From Candidatus Syntropharchaeum butanivorans (GTDB taxonomy: Archaea; Halobacteriota; Syntropharchaeia; Syntropharchaeales; Syntropharchaeaceae), in assembly GCA_001766825.1 (NCBI GenBank), contig LYOR01000004.1:1-64000 (forward strand): a stretch of 64,000 nt of DNA, read 5' to 3'. The position numbers were made by a program, and so were the translations under genes. The stretch's first letter is position 1, and every line of letters begins with the position of its first letter. The notes under the pieces are model-generated. The model ran no database searches and was not told the origin of the DNA. It saw only the letters and a program-made list of their open reading frames with translations. Positions 52,296 to 63,862 of this stretch are shown here, piece after piece.

Positions 52296-52718
52296 TTATT
52301 CGCCGATGATCTGTAGAATCACCCTTCTATCCCGTGGTCTGACATCAAGCTCAACGAGAACGACCTGCTGCCAGGTTCCAAGCATCATCCTTCCACCAGA
52401 TATCGGTACGGTCAGACTCGGTCCGATAAACGCTGCCCTGACATGTGAATGACCGTTACCATCATGCCACATCTGCTCATGCTCGTATTTAATCTCTCGT
52501 GGAAACAGGCGCTGGAGTGCAGCAGGGAGATCCTGCATCAACCCGGGCTCATACTCAATCGTCGTGATTGCAGCCGTTGATCCAGGCATAAATACCGTGA
52601 CAATCCCATTCATAACGCCTGACTCTTCGATCTTGCCATTTACCTCCCGGGTTATATCAAGGATATCAACCTCCCCCTGTGTTTTAACTCTGATCTCAGA
52701 TGTAACAACCCTACACAT
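52296..52718 (-). CDS. YjbQ / UPF0047 family protein (secondary thiamine-phosphate synthase-like)
   Basis: [23 protein letters not shown]... [46 protein letters not shown]. Confidence 0.88.
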   Translation of the reverse strand: MCRVVTSEIRVKTQGEVDILDITREVNGKIEESGVMNGIVTVFMPGSTAAITTIEYEPGLMQDLPAALQRLFPREIKYEHEQMWHDGNGHSHVRAAFIGPSLTVPISGGRMMLGTWQQVVLVELDVRPRDRRVILQIIGE

Positions 52719-52720
52719 CC

Positions 52721-55700
52721 TTACACCACCCTTGAGAGCGCAATCTCCATCTTGATCCCCTCAACATCCCATTCTCTGATGTAATCTCCCCTCAGGCCAG
52801 GATCCATCCCAAGCTCAATCCGCTCTGCCCGCACCTCCCCCGCGATATGATCCATCCAGGGCTTTATGAGCTCCAGGACCTTTTCATCGGGGATCTTAAT
52901 CGAGAGATCAACCCTTTCCTCCATCTTCAGATCCATCTCCTTTCTCATCTCCTGAGCCCTTCTTATAACCTCTCTTGCAAATCCCTCTCCCTTGATCTCA
53001 TCTGTGAGCTCACAGTCAACATAGACAGTCCCTGACTGGAACGTGGATACAGAGACATCCTCGGGTATCACCTCTCTGAAGCTGACCATATCCGGTGTGA
53101 TGAGGATATCATCATCCAATTTGTATGATCCCTCCTTGCTCAGGGCAGACTCAAGCATCCTGGGATCACATCTTTTGATCAGCTCAATCACCCTGCCTGC
53201 TTCCTTCTTGAAGACTGGTCCTATCTTTGACCGGTCCGGGACCGCCTCAAGTGAGAGCCTCTCCCAGCGCTCACCCTCTCTGAGGAGTGTGATCTTCTTT
53301 GCGTTTGTCTGTTTGAGGATCACATCCCTCAAGCGCTCTATCGCATCTCTGACATCCCCGGAAGAAGAGACTATGACAACCTCCTTGACGGGCCACCTGA
53401 GCTTTCGCTTCAGCTTCTGTCTTGCATTGCTTGCGGCCTCAACGATCTCTCTTGCAACCTCCATGCTCCGCTCAAGTGAGGGATCGATGAGCTGCTCATC
53501 AGCCTCAGGCCATCTGCAGAGATGGATTGACTCCTCTGCATCGTCATAAAAACCCCTAATAAGGTTCTGATAGATCTCTTCTACCACAAACGGGGTGAAC
53601 GGTGCCATCACAAGTGTCAAAATCCTCATCGTCTCAAAGAGTGTGTAGTAGGCCGCAATCTTATCAGGATCATCACGCTCAATCCATGTACGGGGTCTTA
53701 CAAGCTGGATGTACCACCTTGACAGGTCCTCAAGCACAAACTCCTCTATCGCACGGGTTGCTCTGTGAAGCTCATAGACCTCCATTGCCTCATCCACCCG
53801 CCTGATGAGTGAGTTGACCCTTGATAGCATCCACCTATCCTCAACCCGAAGGTGATCCCTGATCGTATCATACGAGACCTTCCGGGGGTCAAAATGGTCC
53901 AGGATCATGTATGGGAGCGGGAACCGGTAGACGTTCCAGAAGATGTTCAGCATCCGGTTTCGGTTTGCAACCTCGTTCCAGTTGAACCTCAGATCCTCCC
54001 ATGGTGCGTTGGATGATAGAAGGTAGAACCTCAGGCTGTCAACCCCAAACTTCGATATGACATCCCCCGGCTCTACCATATTCCCGAGGCTCTTTGACAT
54101 CTTGTTACCGGCATCATCCAGGGTGAACCCATGCATCAGGACACTTCTGTAAGGGGCAACCCCGAAGGATACGACGCTTGCCCCGAGCTGTGAATAGAAC
54201 CAACCCCTCGTCTGATCATGCCCCTCCGTAATCCAGTGGGCAGGCCATAACCTCTCAAAGTCCTCACGCACCTTCGGGAAGCGGAGTGTTGCCCATGATG
54301 CAACAGCAGAGTCAAACCACACATCACAGACATCCTCAACCCGCTCCATTACACCGCCGCATGCACACCTGATCTTAACATCATCAACGAAGGGTCTGTG
54401 AAGCTCAAGATCCTCCTCAATCCCACCAAGCTCCCGGAGCTCATCCTTCCCGCCGATAACCCTGAAGTCTCCGCATGAATCACAGACCCAGATCGGAAGC
54501 GGGATCCCCCAGTACCGTTGCCTCGATATACACCAGTCCTCAGCCCCACTTATCCAGTCCCTGAACCTGGACATCCCGGCCCACTCAGGGTACCATTTCA
54601 CCTTCTCAATCTCAGAGAGCATCAGGTCCTTGAGCTCAGACATCTTCAAGAACCACTGCTCGGTTGCACGGTATATTATCGGGGTTTTGCACCTCCAGCA
54701 GTGGCCGTAACGGTGTGTGACCTCCTCTCGCCATAGAAGAAGCCCACGCTCATCAAGATCAGAGAGCACAGTCTCGTTCACATCCCGGACATTGAGGCCA
54801 GCATACCTTCCAAGATCCTCTGTGTATGTTCCATCCTCGCTGACAGGACAGAAGATGGGGAGACCATGCTCTTTTCCAAGATCAAAGTCATCAGGACCAT
54901 GCCCAGGGGCGATGTGAACACATCCTGTGTTATCCATCTCAACAAAGCCTGCACCATAGATCCTGTGATCAAACTCCCGCTGGATTGGTATCAGGTCAGA
55001 AAGCGGGTGTTCATACTCGATTCCTATAAGACTCTCCCCGGAAAACCTCTCAAGAACCTCATAGTCCTCGAACCTTGCCTTTTTCAGGACCGGTTCTATC
55101 AGATCGTATGCAAAGATAAGAATCTCACTTTTCCCGTCCTTGTAAGCCCTGACCCTCGCATAATCAAAGGATGGGTTTATTGCGACAGCGATATTCGAGG
55201 GGATCGTCCAGGGGGTTGTTGTCCATATCAGGATTGCCTCTCCATCCCGACCCTTTATCCGGAACCTGACAAAGATTGAAGGGTCACGCTTATCCGCGTA
55301 CTCAACCTCTGCATCTGCAATCGCGGTCTCACAACGTGGGCACCAGTTAACGACCCTTTCTCCCTTGAATAGCAGATTCTTCTCCCAGGCCCGCTTCATC
55401 GTCCACCAGGCAGCCTCGATGTACTCGTCCTTCAGCGTCATGTATGGATCATCCCAGTTGAGCCATACACCGAGCCGCTTGAACTGCTCTGTCATCTTCC
55501 TGCGGTTCTCTATCGCAAACGCTCTGCACTCACCGATGAACCTTGCAACGCCAAACCGTTCTATATCTTTTTTCGATCTGAATCCAAGCTTCTCTTCGAT
55601 TTTAACCTCGATCGGGAGACCGTGCATATCCCATCCTGCACGATCGATCAGGTAATAACCCTGCATAGATCTGTATCTCAGGACGGTATCTTTTATCACC

Positions 55701-55885
55701 TTATTCCAGGCAGTCCCGAGATGGATGCTTCCGGTGGTATAGGGAGGGCCATCGACGAAGAAGAAAGGCTCATTTCCCCTGTTTTTCGCTCTTGTCTTTG
55801 AATAAATCTTATTCTTGACCCAGAAATCTTCTATCCTCTTCTCAAGCGAGAGTGGCTCATACCTTGATTCAATCTCCCTGAGCAT
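52721..55885 (-). CDS. ileS: Isoleucyl-tRNA synthetase
   Basis: FFVDGPPYTTGSIHLGTAWNKVIKDTVLRYRSMQGYYLIDRAGWDMHGLPIEVKIE; KMSKSLGN. Confidence 0.96.
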   Translation of the reverse strand: MLREIESRYEPLSLEKRIEDFWVKNKIYSKTRAKNRGNEPFFFVDGPPYTTGSIHLGTAWNKVIKDTVLRYRSMQGYYLIDRAGWDMHGLPIEVKIEEKLGFRSKKDIERFGVARFIGECRAFAIENRRKMTEQFKRLGVWLNWDDPYMTLKDEYIEAAWWTMKRAWEKNLLFKGERVVNWCPRCETAIADAEVEYADKRDPSIFVRFRIKGRDGEAILIWTTTPWTIPSNIAVAINPSFDYARVRAYKDGKSEILIFAYDLIEPVLKKARFEDYEVLERFSGESLIGIEYEHPLSDLIPIQREFDHRIYGAGFVEMDNTGCVHIAPGHGPDDFDLGKEHGLPIFCPVSEDGTYTEDLGRYAGLNVRDVNETVLSDLDERGLLLWREEVTHRYGHCWRCKTPIIYRATEQWFLKMSELKDLMLSEIEKVKWYPEWAGMSRFRDWISGAEDWCISRQRYWGIPLPIWVCDSCGDFRVIGGKDELRELGGIEEDLELHRPFVDDVKIRCACGGVMERVEDVCDVWFDSAVASWATLRFPKVREDFERLWPAHWITEGHDQTRGWFYSQLGASVVSFGVAPYRSVLMHGFTLDDAGNKMSKSLGNMVEPGDVISKFGVDSLRFYLLSSNAPWEDLRFNWNEVANRNRMLNIFWNVYRFPLPYMILDHFDPRKVSYDTIRDHLRVEDRWMLSRVNSLIRRVDEAMEVYELHRATRAIEEFVLEDLSRWYIQLVRPRTWIERDDPDKIAAYYTLFETMRILTLVMAPFTPFVVEEIYQNLIRGFYDDAEESIHLCRWPEADEQLIDPSLERSMEVAREIVEAASNARQKLKRKLRWPVKEVVIVSSSGDVRDAIERLRDVILKQTNAKKITLLREGERWERLSLEAVPDRSKIGPVFKKEAGRVIELIKRCDPRMLESALSKEGSYKLDDDILITPDMVSFREVIPEDVSVSTFQSGTVYVDCELTDEIKGEGFAREVIRRAQEMRKEMDLKMEERVDLSIKIPDEKVLELIKPWMDHIAGEVRAERIELGMDPGLRGDYIREWDVEGIKMEIALSRVV

Positions 55886-55895
55886 ACGCTTCGTT

Positions 55896-56804
55896 CTATC
55901 TGATCTTAATTATATCTTTCTCTCTGGGCAGAAACCTTGCACCCACCCCCTTTATACAGTATGATGCAACCTTTGAGCCCATCCTCGCGCATGTCTCAGG
56001 GTCCTCCCCTCCAAGATACGCAAATATGAAACCTGCAGCATATGCATCACCGGCACCGGTTGTATCGATGACATCCTTCTCAGATACCGGTTCTGCAGGT
56101 ACCCTCACCCGTCTCTCACCGTATGCGATGTAAGAACCGTCTTTACCGAGTGTGACAGCGATGATGCCCTGGCTGATCTCAAGAAGAAGCTCAGAGGCAC
56201 GAGAAAGTTCAAGCCCCGTGAGTGCAAGAAGCTCACTATGGCTCAGAAACGTGATTGCAGCGTGCTCAATAAGCTCTCTCAGATCGTCAAGTCCGTACTT
56301 GAAGCACAGCATCCCGGGCGAGAAAGTGATCTCAAGCTCATTTTTCAGGATCCTTGCAAGCTCTATCTGCATACGAAGCTGTGTTTTATCCACAAATGAG
56401 CTTGTATGAATGAGCGCCGCTTTTTTCAGATAATCGAGATCGATGTCATCGATCGTGAGGTCATCGTTCGCCCCGGCATCAACATAAAGCACCCTCTCCC
56501 CTGCTTTATCAACAAACCCAATGACAGATCCACTTCTTTTGGACGAAGATCGCTTTATCCCTGTTACATCAACATGGTCATCCAGAAAATCCTGCAGGAT
56601 CTTTTCCCCCTCAGCATCTCCCCCCACACACCCGACAAACCCACACTCAAGACCGAGCCTTGAAAGCCCAACGATCGTGTTTGCAGCAGATCCACCGGAC
56701 GACTCTTTCCTGTCAATTATCCCTATCTCCTCACCCGGTTTTGCGATACGCTCAACAAGATAGAGCCTATCGTAGTTGAGTGCACCGAGCCCGATTACGT
56801 CCAT
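55896..56804 (-). CDS. PfkB-family carbohydrate/nucleoside kinase
   Basis: GLGALNYDRLYLVERIAKPGEEIGI...SGGSAANTIVGLSRLGLECGFVGCVGGDAEG, DVIDTTGAGDAYAAGFIFAYL. Confidence 0.88.
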   Translation of the reverse strand: MDVIGLGALNYDRLYLVERIAKPGEEIGIIDRKESSGGSAANTIVGLSRLGLECGFVGCVGGDAEGEKILQDFLDDHVDVTGIKRSSSKRSGSVIGFVDKAGERVLYVDAGANDDLTIDDIDLDYLKKAALIHTSSFVDKTQLRMQIELARILKNELEITFSPGMLCFKYGLDDLRELIEHAAITFLSHSELLALTGLELSRASELLLEISQGIIAVTLGKDGSYIAYGERRVRVPAEPVSEKDVIDTTGAGDAYAAGFIFAYLGGEDPETCARMGSKVASYCIKGVGARFLPREKDIIKIR

Positions 56805-56814
56805 CGGTATGGAT

Positions 56815-57084
56815 TTAGGACTGTTCTACTCCTTCTTCCCCCTCTCCCCGCATGCTCATATGCCGGACAATGACGATATCCCCGACCGCAATGATCCATC
56901 TGTGCGGTATCACAATACCTCTTCCTCCTCCAATATCAAACAGGTTCCTGTTCACGTCCCCGACTGCGATACCAGATACCTTCCGCTCGTTCACATCGAT
57001 CGTGACATCGTTCACCTGGCCAACCCTCACACCCCGGTCTGTGTAGACATTGAGGCCATAGAGACTTGTAAGCTCCATTCGCAT
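56815..57084 (-). CDS. PRC-barrel domain protein
   Basis: LYGLNVYTDRGVRVGQVNDVTIDVNERKVSGIAVGDVNRNLFDIGGGRGIVIPHRWI. Confidence 0.85.
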   Translation of the reverse strand: MRMELTSLYGLNVYTDRGVRVGQVNDVTIDVNERKVSGIAVGDVNRNLFDIGGGRGIVIPHRWIIAVGDIVIVRHMSMRGEGEEGVEQS

Positions 57085-57151
57085 TCCAATCCCCTAATCC
57101 AAGATGGAGCACATTTAATATATAGTTTTTTGTCAGGGGAGCGGGTGAGGA

Positions 57152-58628
57152 TCATCGATAGAGTCTATTTATCCCTTCGATCATCGCATCGACTGATGCC
57201 ATTATTATATCAGTCCCTGCCCCCCTTGCAGTGATGACACGATCTCCCTTGGTCAGTGTAACTGTAACCTCAACGAGTGCATCAGTTCCACCGGTTATCG
57301 CATCCACGTGATACTGGTCCAGATTGAACTCTGTCATGTTTCCGATCGCGCGCCTCAGCGCGTTCATCGCGGCATCAACTGGCCCATCACCGGTTCCAGC
57401 CTCAAGCACCTCTTTACCATCTATCAAAAGCTTTATTGAGGCTGTAGGGGTAATCCTGTTCCCGGATACAACCGCAAGATCCTCCAGTACGACCTTGGGA
57501 TCCTTGGTGACACCTGTGACAGTCTCTGCAATCACCTGAAGATCTGCATCCGTCACCCTTTTGCCGAGATCTCCAAGTTCCTTCACCCGGTGTAGTATCT
57601 CATCCAGTTCGGATTCACTTGCATCTATTCCAAGCTCTTTTACCGCCATTTCTATCGACTTTCTCCCTGTGTGCTTCCCGAATACGAATCTTCTCCTCCT
57701 TCCAACCTCTTCAGGGTCCATGGGCTCATACGTGGTGGAATTTGCGATAATCCCATGAACATGGATGCCTGACTCGTGTGTAAATGCGTTATCCCCGACA
57801 AGCGGCTTGTTTGGAGCCGGTTGAATCTTTGTGAGTCTGCTAACAAGCTTTGAGAGGTGATAGAGACGCTCGGTCCTGACCTTCACATCAACACCGTAGA
57901 GCTTCTTCAACGCCATCACAACCTCCTCAAGCGATGCATTCCCCGCGCGCTCACCGATCCCGTTGACCGTGACATGAACCCCACTCGCACCCTCGATTAT
58001 CGCCTTCACCGAGTTGGCGGTTGCAAGCCCAAGGTCATTGTGGCAGTGAAGATGCAGCGGAGCAATCCCTTTAAGCGCATGGACAACCTCTGTGACCCGT
58101 TCTGGGGTCAGTATCCCGACCGTATCGCAAAAGCAGATCCGATCTGCTTTTACCGTCTTGAAAAGCGCCTTTACAAAATCAAGATCAGCCCTCGATGCAT
58201 CCTCTCCGCTGAGTTCAACGATTAACCCATGTTCCTGTGCATAATCAGTGACTTCTCCTGCAGCAGCCATGACATAGTCCCGATCTTTCTTGAGCTTCTC
58301 TGTTATGTGAAGATCTGAGACCGGTACAACGAGATGGATCGAATCCACACCACAGTCAATGGCATAGTCCACATCCTGCTTCAGTGTTCGTGTGAATGTC
58401 GATATCTCGCAGCCAAGATCTGCCTCAACAACTGCCTTGATTCCCTTGCGCTCCCCCTCTGAGGTCGCAGCAGAACCGGCCTCTATTACATCCACCCCAA
58501 GATGAGCGAGCTCCCTTGCGATCTCAACCTTTGCTTCAGGTAAAAGTGTAACCCCGGGGGTTTGTTCACCGTCTCTGAGCGTCGTATCAAAGAGCCTGAA
58601 CTCTTCAGCAAATAAAACGATCCCTCAT
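57152..58628 (-). CDS. 2-isopropylmalate / citramalate synthase family enzyme
   Basis: Frame extends past the ORF-track start (58495) to give [63 protein letters not shown]...; C-terminal LeuA regulatory domain. No canonical start is in frame; ATG at 58628 is +1 out of frame. Confidence 0.88.
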
Positions 58629-58701
58629 GATCGATATGTCACCCCAACTTCTATAAATATCTTTTCGATCTATGTAGGACAAAGGAAGGGTGTGAAATAC
58701 A

Positions 58702-59928
58702 ATGGAGCTCACAATGGTAATTCCGTCATACTGGGGACGAGAGAGAAGAGTTGGCTGGAAGGAGGGGGATGCAGTCTATGACCATCCCACACCACTTGAC
58801 GAAGATGGCACGCTTGCCAGGGCCATAGAAAGCATGGGGATACTGAGGGAGAAGGACTTCAGGCTTGTGGTAATCGCTGTTGCGACCACGCCGGAGATTG
58901 TTCCGATGGTCGAAGAAAAAGTGAGGGGCATCATCGAGTCTGTTGCACCCGATACAGGGATCAGGGCATCTCTCTTCTCTCACACACATCTTTCAAAGAT
59001 ACATGCGCTTCTGAGAAGCGAGGGGCTGGAGGGATATACCGATCTTCTGCAGCTCAGGGGGTATTCCAATATCAGAAACCTATGTGTCTTCATACCCCAC
59101 ATTCTTGGCTCAGATATTGCTCTGCTGATCGATGATGATGAGGTATTTGAAGACCCTGAGTTTCTCAGAAAGGCGAAGGAGTTCATCGGCAGGGATGGAG
59201 TATATGGGATTGGGGGATACTACCTGCAGGAGGATGGGGACTATCATATCAAGAAGGAGTACCGTCCATGGATGGAGTACTGGGACCAGTATGCAAGGAT
59301 GAACGAGGCGTTTGAGAGGATCATAGGTGTAAGTGAGCCAAGGTTGAAGAAGACGCCGTTTGTCTTCGGGGGGAACATGGTCATACACCGGAACCTCTTC
59401 ACCCTTGTGCCTTTTGATATGCATGTACCAAGAGGTGAGGATATCGATTATCTGATAAATGCGAGGATATTCGGGTTTCCGTTTTACCTTGATAACAGGC
59501 TTGCAATCAAGCATTTACCACCTCCAAAGCCACATCCAGTATGGAGACAGCTCAGGGAAGACATATACAGGTTTATCTATGAGCGTGCAAAGATCGAGCA
59601 TCAGAGAGACCTTGAGGGCTTGGCCAGGGTTTCTCCTGAAGATCTGGACCCCTATCCGGGCTGCTTCCTGAAGAGAGACCTCGAGGAGAAGATAGAGAAG
59701 GCGTGTAAGCTCTTGTCAGAGGAGTATCTCGCAGCTGGTGATACAGAAGGTAGCAAAGAGGCGTTAAAAAATATCGAGCTTGCCAGAACCGACGCTGTGC
59801 CGAAGTTTGATCCGTTTCAGAGGTTCTGTGAGTTGCAGAAGCACTGGCATGAGATGATGGTACGCACAGGCAGAGAGAAGGTTAGATCAAAGATGCAGAG
59901 AGTTATTGAGGATGTAGGAGTGGCATAG
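58702..59928 (+). CDS. Glycosyltransferase (GT-A/family 2-like)
   Basis: MELTMVIPSYWGRER..., DIALLIDDDEVFEDPEFLRKAKEFIG, FGGNMVIHRNLFTLVPFDMHVPRGEDIDYLINARIFGF. Confidence 0.75.
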   Translation: MELTMVIPSYWGRERRVGWKEGDAVYDHPTPLDEDGTLARAIESMGILREKDFRLVVIAVATTPEIVPMVEEKVRGIIESVAPDTGIRASLFSHTHLSKIHALLRSEGLEGYTDLLQLRGYSNIRNLCVFIPHILGSDIALLIDDDEVFEDPEFLRKAKEFIGRDGVYGIGGYYLQEDGDYHIKKEYRPWMEYWDQYARMNEAFERIIGVSEPRLKKTPFVFGGNMVIHRNLFTLVPFDMHVPRGEDIDYLINARIFGFPFYLDNRLAIKHLPPPKPHPVWRQLREDIYRFIYERAKIEHQRDLEGLARVSPEDLDPYPGCFLKRDLEEKIEKACKLLSEEYLAAGDTEGSKEALKNIELARTDAVPKFDPFQRFCELQKHWHEMMVRTGREKVRSKMQRVIEDVGVA

Positions 59929-61146
59929 ATGCGAATCCTGTTTTTACCAAAGCTCCTCCCAAGAGCGGATATCATAGGGGGGCCGATACTTATCTACCAC
60001 AGGATCAAGAACCTATCCCTGATGGGGCATAGAATAACGCTTATCGCTCCTTCCTATACCGAGGCAGATCGGAAGGATGAAAGCCTCAAGCCGTTCTGTG
60101 AGAGGATCATCCGCGTTGACTCCACCAGGAACAGGTCCCATGAGGAGATCGAGGCGCTTTATGCACGATTGAACCGTCCAAGGTTCTTCTTAACAGGAGA
60201 TGGGGGCTTTTCCCATGAGATCGACGAAGCGTTCAGAACGATACTGGAAGAAGAGCATTTTGATGCGATTATTGCTGAGTACTCGATAATGGGGCAGTAT
60301 ATTGAGTCAAACCAGCATCTCATACCGGATGATACGATGAAGGTGATCTCGGTCCATGAGTGCTACACAAAAGCATTTGAGCTGAGAAGAGAGAAGGGCG
60401 AGGAGATTGATGAGGATACGATCGAGGAGTTATCTGAGTATGAGTTCAGGATGTATTCCGCTGCTGACAGGATTCTGTGCCTGACACCGGAGGATGCAGA
60501 GATTATTACAGGTTACAGCCCTGGATTGCGAGATAAGATAAGGATTGTCCCACACGGGGTTGATACGTCATTCTACACCCCTCCCAGGGAGGATCGCCTG
60601 AAGCGAGGGACGAAGAAGATTCTGTACATAGGAAACTTTGAGCATTACCCGAATGTGGATGCTGTCCTGAACTTCATGGAACACTGCTGGGATACCATTG
60701 TGGATGCGGTTCCAGATGCCAGGTTTTATGCCGTGGGCTTCAATCCACCAGAGGAACTCCTTCGATTGAGGAGTGAGAATGTGGTTGTGCGTGAGGGAGG
60801 GGATAACGAGAGCATCCGGCAGACTTACTGGGATAGTGACATATTTGTCGCTCCTATCGCGCTTGGTACAGGCTTCAGGGGAAAGCTCCTTGAGGCGATG
60901 GCATGCAGTCTTCCCGTTGTTGCCACCCGGCTTGCAGTCTTCGGGATCAACCCCCGGCATGGCAGGGATATGTTTGTGACAGATGACTACGGGGAGTTTG
61001 CCAGGTATGTGATCATGCTCCTGGAGGACCTCAAGCTGCGCAGCTTGATGGGTGAGAACGCGCTCAGGCTTGCAAGGAGGTTTGACCACAGGCATGCTGC
61101 AGAAAAGCTTGAGAGGGTACTGAAGGAGAAGACCATGGAAGGGTGA
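59929..61146 (+). CDS. Glycosyltransferase family 4 (GT-B)
   Basis: IRIVPHGVDTSFYTPPREDRLKRGTKKILYIGNFEHYPNVDAVLNFMEHCW... FVAPIALGTGFRGKLLEAMACSLPVVATRLAVFG. Confidence 0.88.
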   Translation: MRILFLPKLLPRADIIGGPILIYHRIKNLSLMGHRITLIAPSYTEADRKDESLKPFCERIIRVDSTRNRSHEEIEALYARLNRPRFFLTGDGGFSHEIDEAFRTILEEEHFDAIIAEYSIMGQYIESNQHLIPDDTMKVISVHECYTKAFELRREKGEEIDEDTIEELSEYEFRMYSAADRILCLTPEDAEIITGYSPGLRDKIRIVPHGVDTSFYTPPREDRLKRGTKKILYIGNFEHYPNVDAVLNFMEHCWDTIVDAVPDARFYAVGFNPPEELLRLRSENVVVREGGDNESIRQTYWDSDIFVAPIALGTGFRGKLLEAMACSLPVVATRLAVFGINPRHGRDMFVTDDYGEFARYVIMLLEDLKLRSLMGENALRLARRFDHRHAAEKLERVLKEKTMEG

Positions 61147-61155
61147 TACCCCCAA

Positions 61156-63813
61156 ATGCGGCTGAGATCACTCACACTCTGGAACTTTCGAAGGTTCAGG
61201 CATGTCTCGATCGAGTTCCCGGATGGCGTCGTCGGGATTATCGGCCCCAATGGCGCTGGTAAGTCGACACTTATCGAGGCGATTGCCTGGGCGATCTATG
61301 GGCATCCTGCATCAAGAACGAAGAAAGAGCAGATCAAGCGGGTTGGGGCCTCGCCCTCTGAACCATGTGGGGTAATACTTGAGTTCTATCTCGGGAGGGA
61401 TGAGTACAGGGTGAGGAGGGAGATGGTTGGGCAGAGCCTATCTCCGAGAGCAGAGCTCCTTCTCAACGGTGAACCCATCGCAGAGGGTGAGAGGCAGGTC
61501 ACATCCTTCCTTGAAGGGGTAATAGGCATGGATTACCAGTCATTCATCACCTCGGTATTTGCAAGACAGAAGGAGCTCAATGCACTCTCCACGATGGGGC
61601 CTGAGGAGCGAAAGCGCCTTATTTTGAGGATGCTCAAGATTGATATCATCAAAAAATCGCTTGAATCGTTGAGATCAGATAAAAATGCAGATAGAAAGCG
61701 GATGGAAGGGATAAAAGAGGCTATAATTGATGAAAGCGGCATGTATAAGATCGACATTTTGAAAAAAGAGCGAAAAGAGGTTATTGCAAGAAAAGCTGAA
61801 ATCAAAGCGCGGTATGATGAAAAAAAGACGGTGTTGCTTGGGATTGAGGCGCATCTTAGCCAGATTAGATCTGAGCTTAAGGATATGGAGGCGAGGCTTG
61901 AGGCTCATAATCGTCTGAGACAGAGGCTAAGCGGGCTTTCGCGAGATCTTGATAACAGGCGGTTACAGCTATCAGATCTTGAGAGATCTATCAGGGAGCT
62001 ATCAGAGAAGAAAAAGATACTCTTTGGGATGCTTGATGATGAAAAGAAGTATTACGAGCTTAAAAAGTGTAAGGAAGAACTGGAGAGGGAGGTTAAGCTG
62101 AAACGGGAGGAGCTGGGAGAGATCTCAAAGGAGGAGGCAACCCTCTCAAAGGAGATCGAGCACCTTAAGAGCAGGCTCCAGGAGATCGCAAAGCGAAAGA
62201 AAGAGGTATATCGTGATCTTAAGCTGCTCAAGGAAGCAGATTCAAGGATACGTGAGCTTCAGCCAGTTATGGATGTCATTCAGGATCTTGAACGCCTTTT
62301 AGCCCTGAGAGCTGAGCGAGAGAGGCTTAAACGTGAGATCGAGTCGATAGTGGTAGATCTCACACTGGAAGAGGTAGACTCACTTGAGAAAGAGAGAAGG
62401 AGGATGGAAGATGAAAGAATAGAAATTTCAACCCGTATTGCTGGGATATCCCATCAGATCGAGGAGCTTGAGGGTGCATCTGGGGCCTGTCCGACATGTA
62501 TGAGGCCACTTGCAGATAATGAGCGGATATCGGTGATCAGCTGGCTGAAAAAGGAGCGTGAAGGTCTATCAGAAAAGCTTGAAGCGTTGAACAGGCGTAT
62601 TAAAGAGATCCAGGCGCTTGATCTTGGGTCTGTGAGGGCTGAGCTTGAGAGAATCAGATTGCTTGACGGAAAGATTGCAGAGATGAGACGTGAGGAGTCT
62701 GAAATCCTCGATGCCATCGGATCTGATTTTGGGATTGAGGATATGGATGAGATCAAGAGGATAAGGGATGAGTATCAACGGCTCAAAGGGAGGATATCTG
62801 CCAGGTCAAACCTGAATGAAGTTTTTGAGGAATTAAACAGGGAGATGATCGATGTAAAGCGCAGGATTGATGAGGTCCAGGACAGACTTGGAGCGGTGGC
62901 TTCAGGGCATCTTTCACTCCGGAAGGAGGTGGATCTGCTTGAGAACAGGCTTTCAGAAACTTCACTCATTTTTAATAGGTTAGAAAAGCGATTTAATGAG
63001 ATAATTTCGCTTAAAACAGAGGTTAAGCGATTAGATGAACTCAAAGATACCGCATCTGCGGTTAAAAAAGAGATAAAATGGCTTGAGGGTGAGATTTTAC
63101 GGGTGAAAGAGGAGATCACTACGATCGGGTTTGATAGAGAGCGATATCTTCTGATAAAAAAGGAGGAGGAGGGGTATAATGAGAAGCTGCGCGAGCTTGA
63201 GCGGGAGACCTCATCGATAGAGAAGGAGCTTTCGATCGTTGAGCATGAACTCAGGTCGATTGATGGGGCAATCAAGGAGCAGAACCGTTTGATTGAGTTG
63301 ATGGATCAGCTAAAGGAGAAGATCGGGTACATGGAGAAGCTTGAGATGATTTTCAAGAGCTTCGAGGCGCACATGATCTCCTCGATAAGGCCCTTCCTCT
63401 CAGAGTACGCATCCGCGCTTTTTTCAGACCTTACAGAAGGAAGGTATAGTGGGATTGAGATAGGTGAAGCGTATGATATAATGATACAGGACTCGGGAGC
63501 ATACTATGATCTAAAGCGATTTTCTGGTGGGGAAACAGACCTTGCTAATCTCTGTTTAAGGCTTGCAATCTCCAATATCGTATCTGGAAGGGATGAGGGG
63601 GAGGGTTTTGAGTTCCTCATCCTTGATGAGATCTTCGGGAGCCAGGATGCAGAACGTAAACGGAATATAATGCGGGTACTTGAGGGACTTTCAAGAAGGT
63701 TCAGGCAGATATTTCTGATTACCCATGTTGAGGAGATCAAGGACTACATCGGATCTTTTATCAGGGTGGTTGAGATTGAAGAGGGTGTGAGCGGGGTTGA
63801 GATTGAGTATTGA
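61156..63813 (+). CDS. Rad50-like SMC-family ATPase with zinc hook
   Basis: [22 protein letters not shown], long coiled coil, hook CPTC, C-terminal [46 protein letters not shown]. Confidence 0.88.
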   Translation: MRLRSLTLWNFRRFRHVSIEFPDGVVGIIGPNGAGKSTLIEAIAWAIYGHPASRTKKEQIKRVGASPSEPCGVILEFYLGRDEYRVRREMVGQSLSPRAELLLNGEPIAEGERQVTSFLEGVIGMDYQSFITSVFARQKELNALSTMGPEERKRLILRMLKIDIIKKSLESLRSDKNADRKRMEGIKEAIIDESGMYKIDILKKERKEVIARKAEIKARYDEKKTVLLGIEAHLSQIRSELKDMEARLEAHNRLRQRLSGLSRDLDNRRLQLSDLERSIRELSEKKKILFGMLDDEKKYYELKKCKEELEREVKLKREELGEISKEEATLSKEIEHLKSRLQEIAKRKKEVYRDLKLLKEADSRIRELQPVMDVIQDLERLLALRAERERLKREIESIVVDLTLEEVDSLEKERRRMEDERIEISTRIAGISHQIEELEGASGACPTCMRPLADNERISVISWLKKEREGLSEKLEALNRRIKEIQALDLGSVRAELERIRLLDGKIAEMRREESEILDAIGSDFGIEDMDEIKRIRDEYQRLKGRISARSNLNEVFEELNREMIDVKRRIDEVQDRLGAVASGHLSLRKEVDLLENRLSETSLIFNRLEKRFNEIISLKTEVKRLDELKDTASAVKKEIKWLEGEILRVKEEITTIGFDRERYLLIKKEEEGYNEKLRELERETSSIEKELSIVEHELRSIDGAIKEQNRLIELMDQLKEKIGYMEKLEMIFKSFEAHMISSIRPFLSEYASALFSDLTEGRYSGIEIGEAYDIMIQDSGAYYDLKRFSGGETDLANLCLRLAISNIVSGRDEGEGFEFLILDEIFGSQDAERKRNIMRVLEGLSRRFRQIFLITHVEEIKDYIGSFIRVVEIEEGVSGVEIEY

Positions 63814-63862
63814 GAATCATGAGACCACAACCTATTTTAACGCCCATGCCATGAGTTTCTTG

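Noticed and set aside
61156-63813. Rad50-like ATPase as part of a Gabija/Wadjet-like defence system
   Set aside because: Neighbours are glycosyltransferases and carA, the zinc hook and termini are canonical Rad50/SbcC-like, and no defence partner genes are adjacent.
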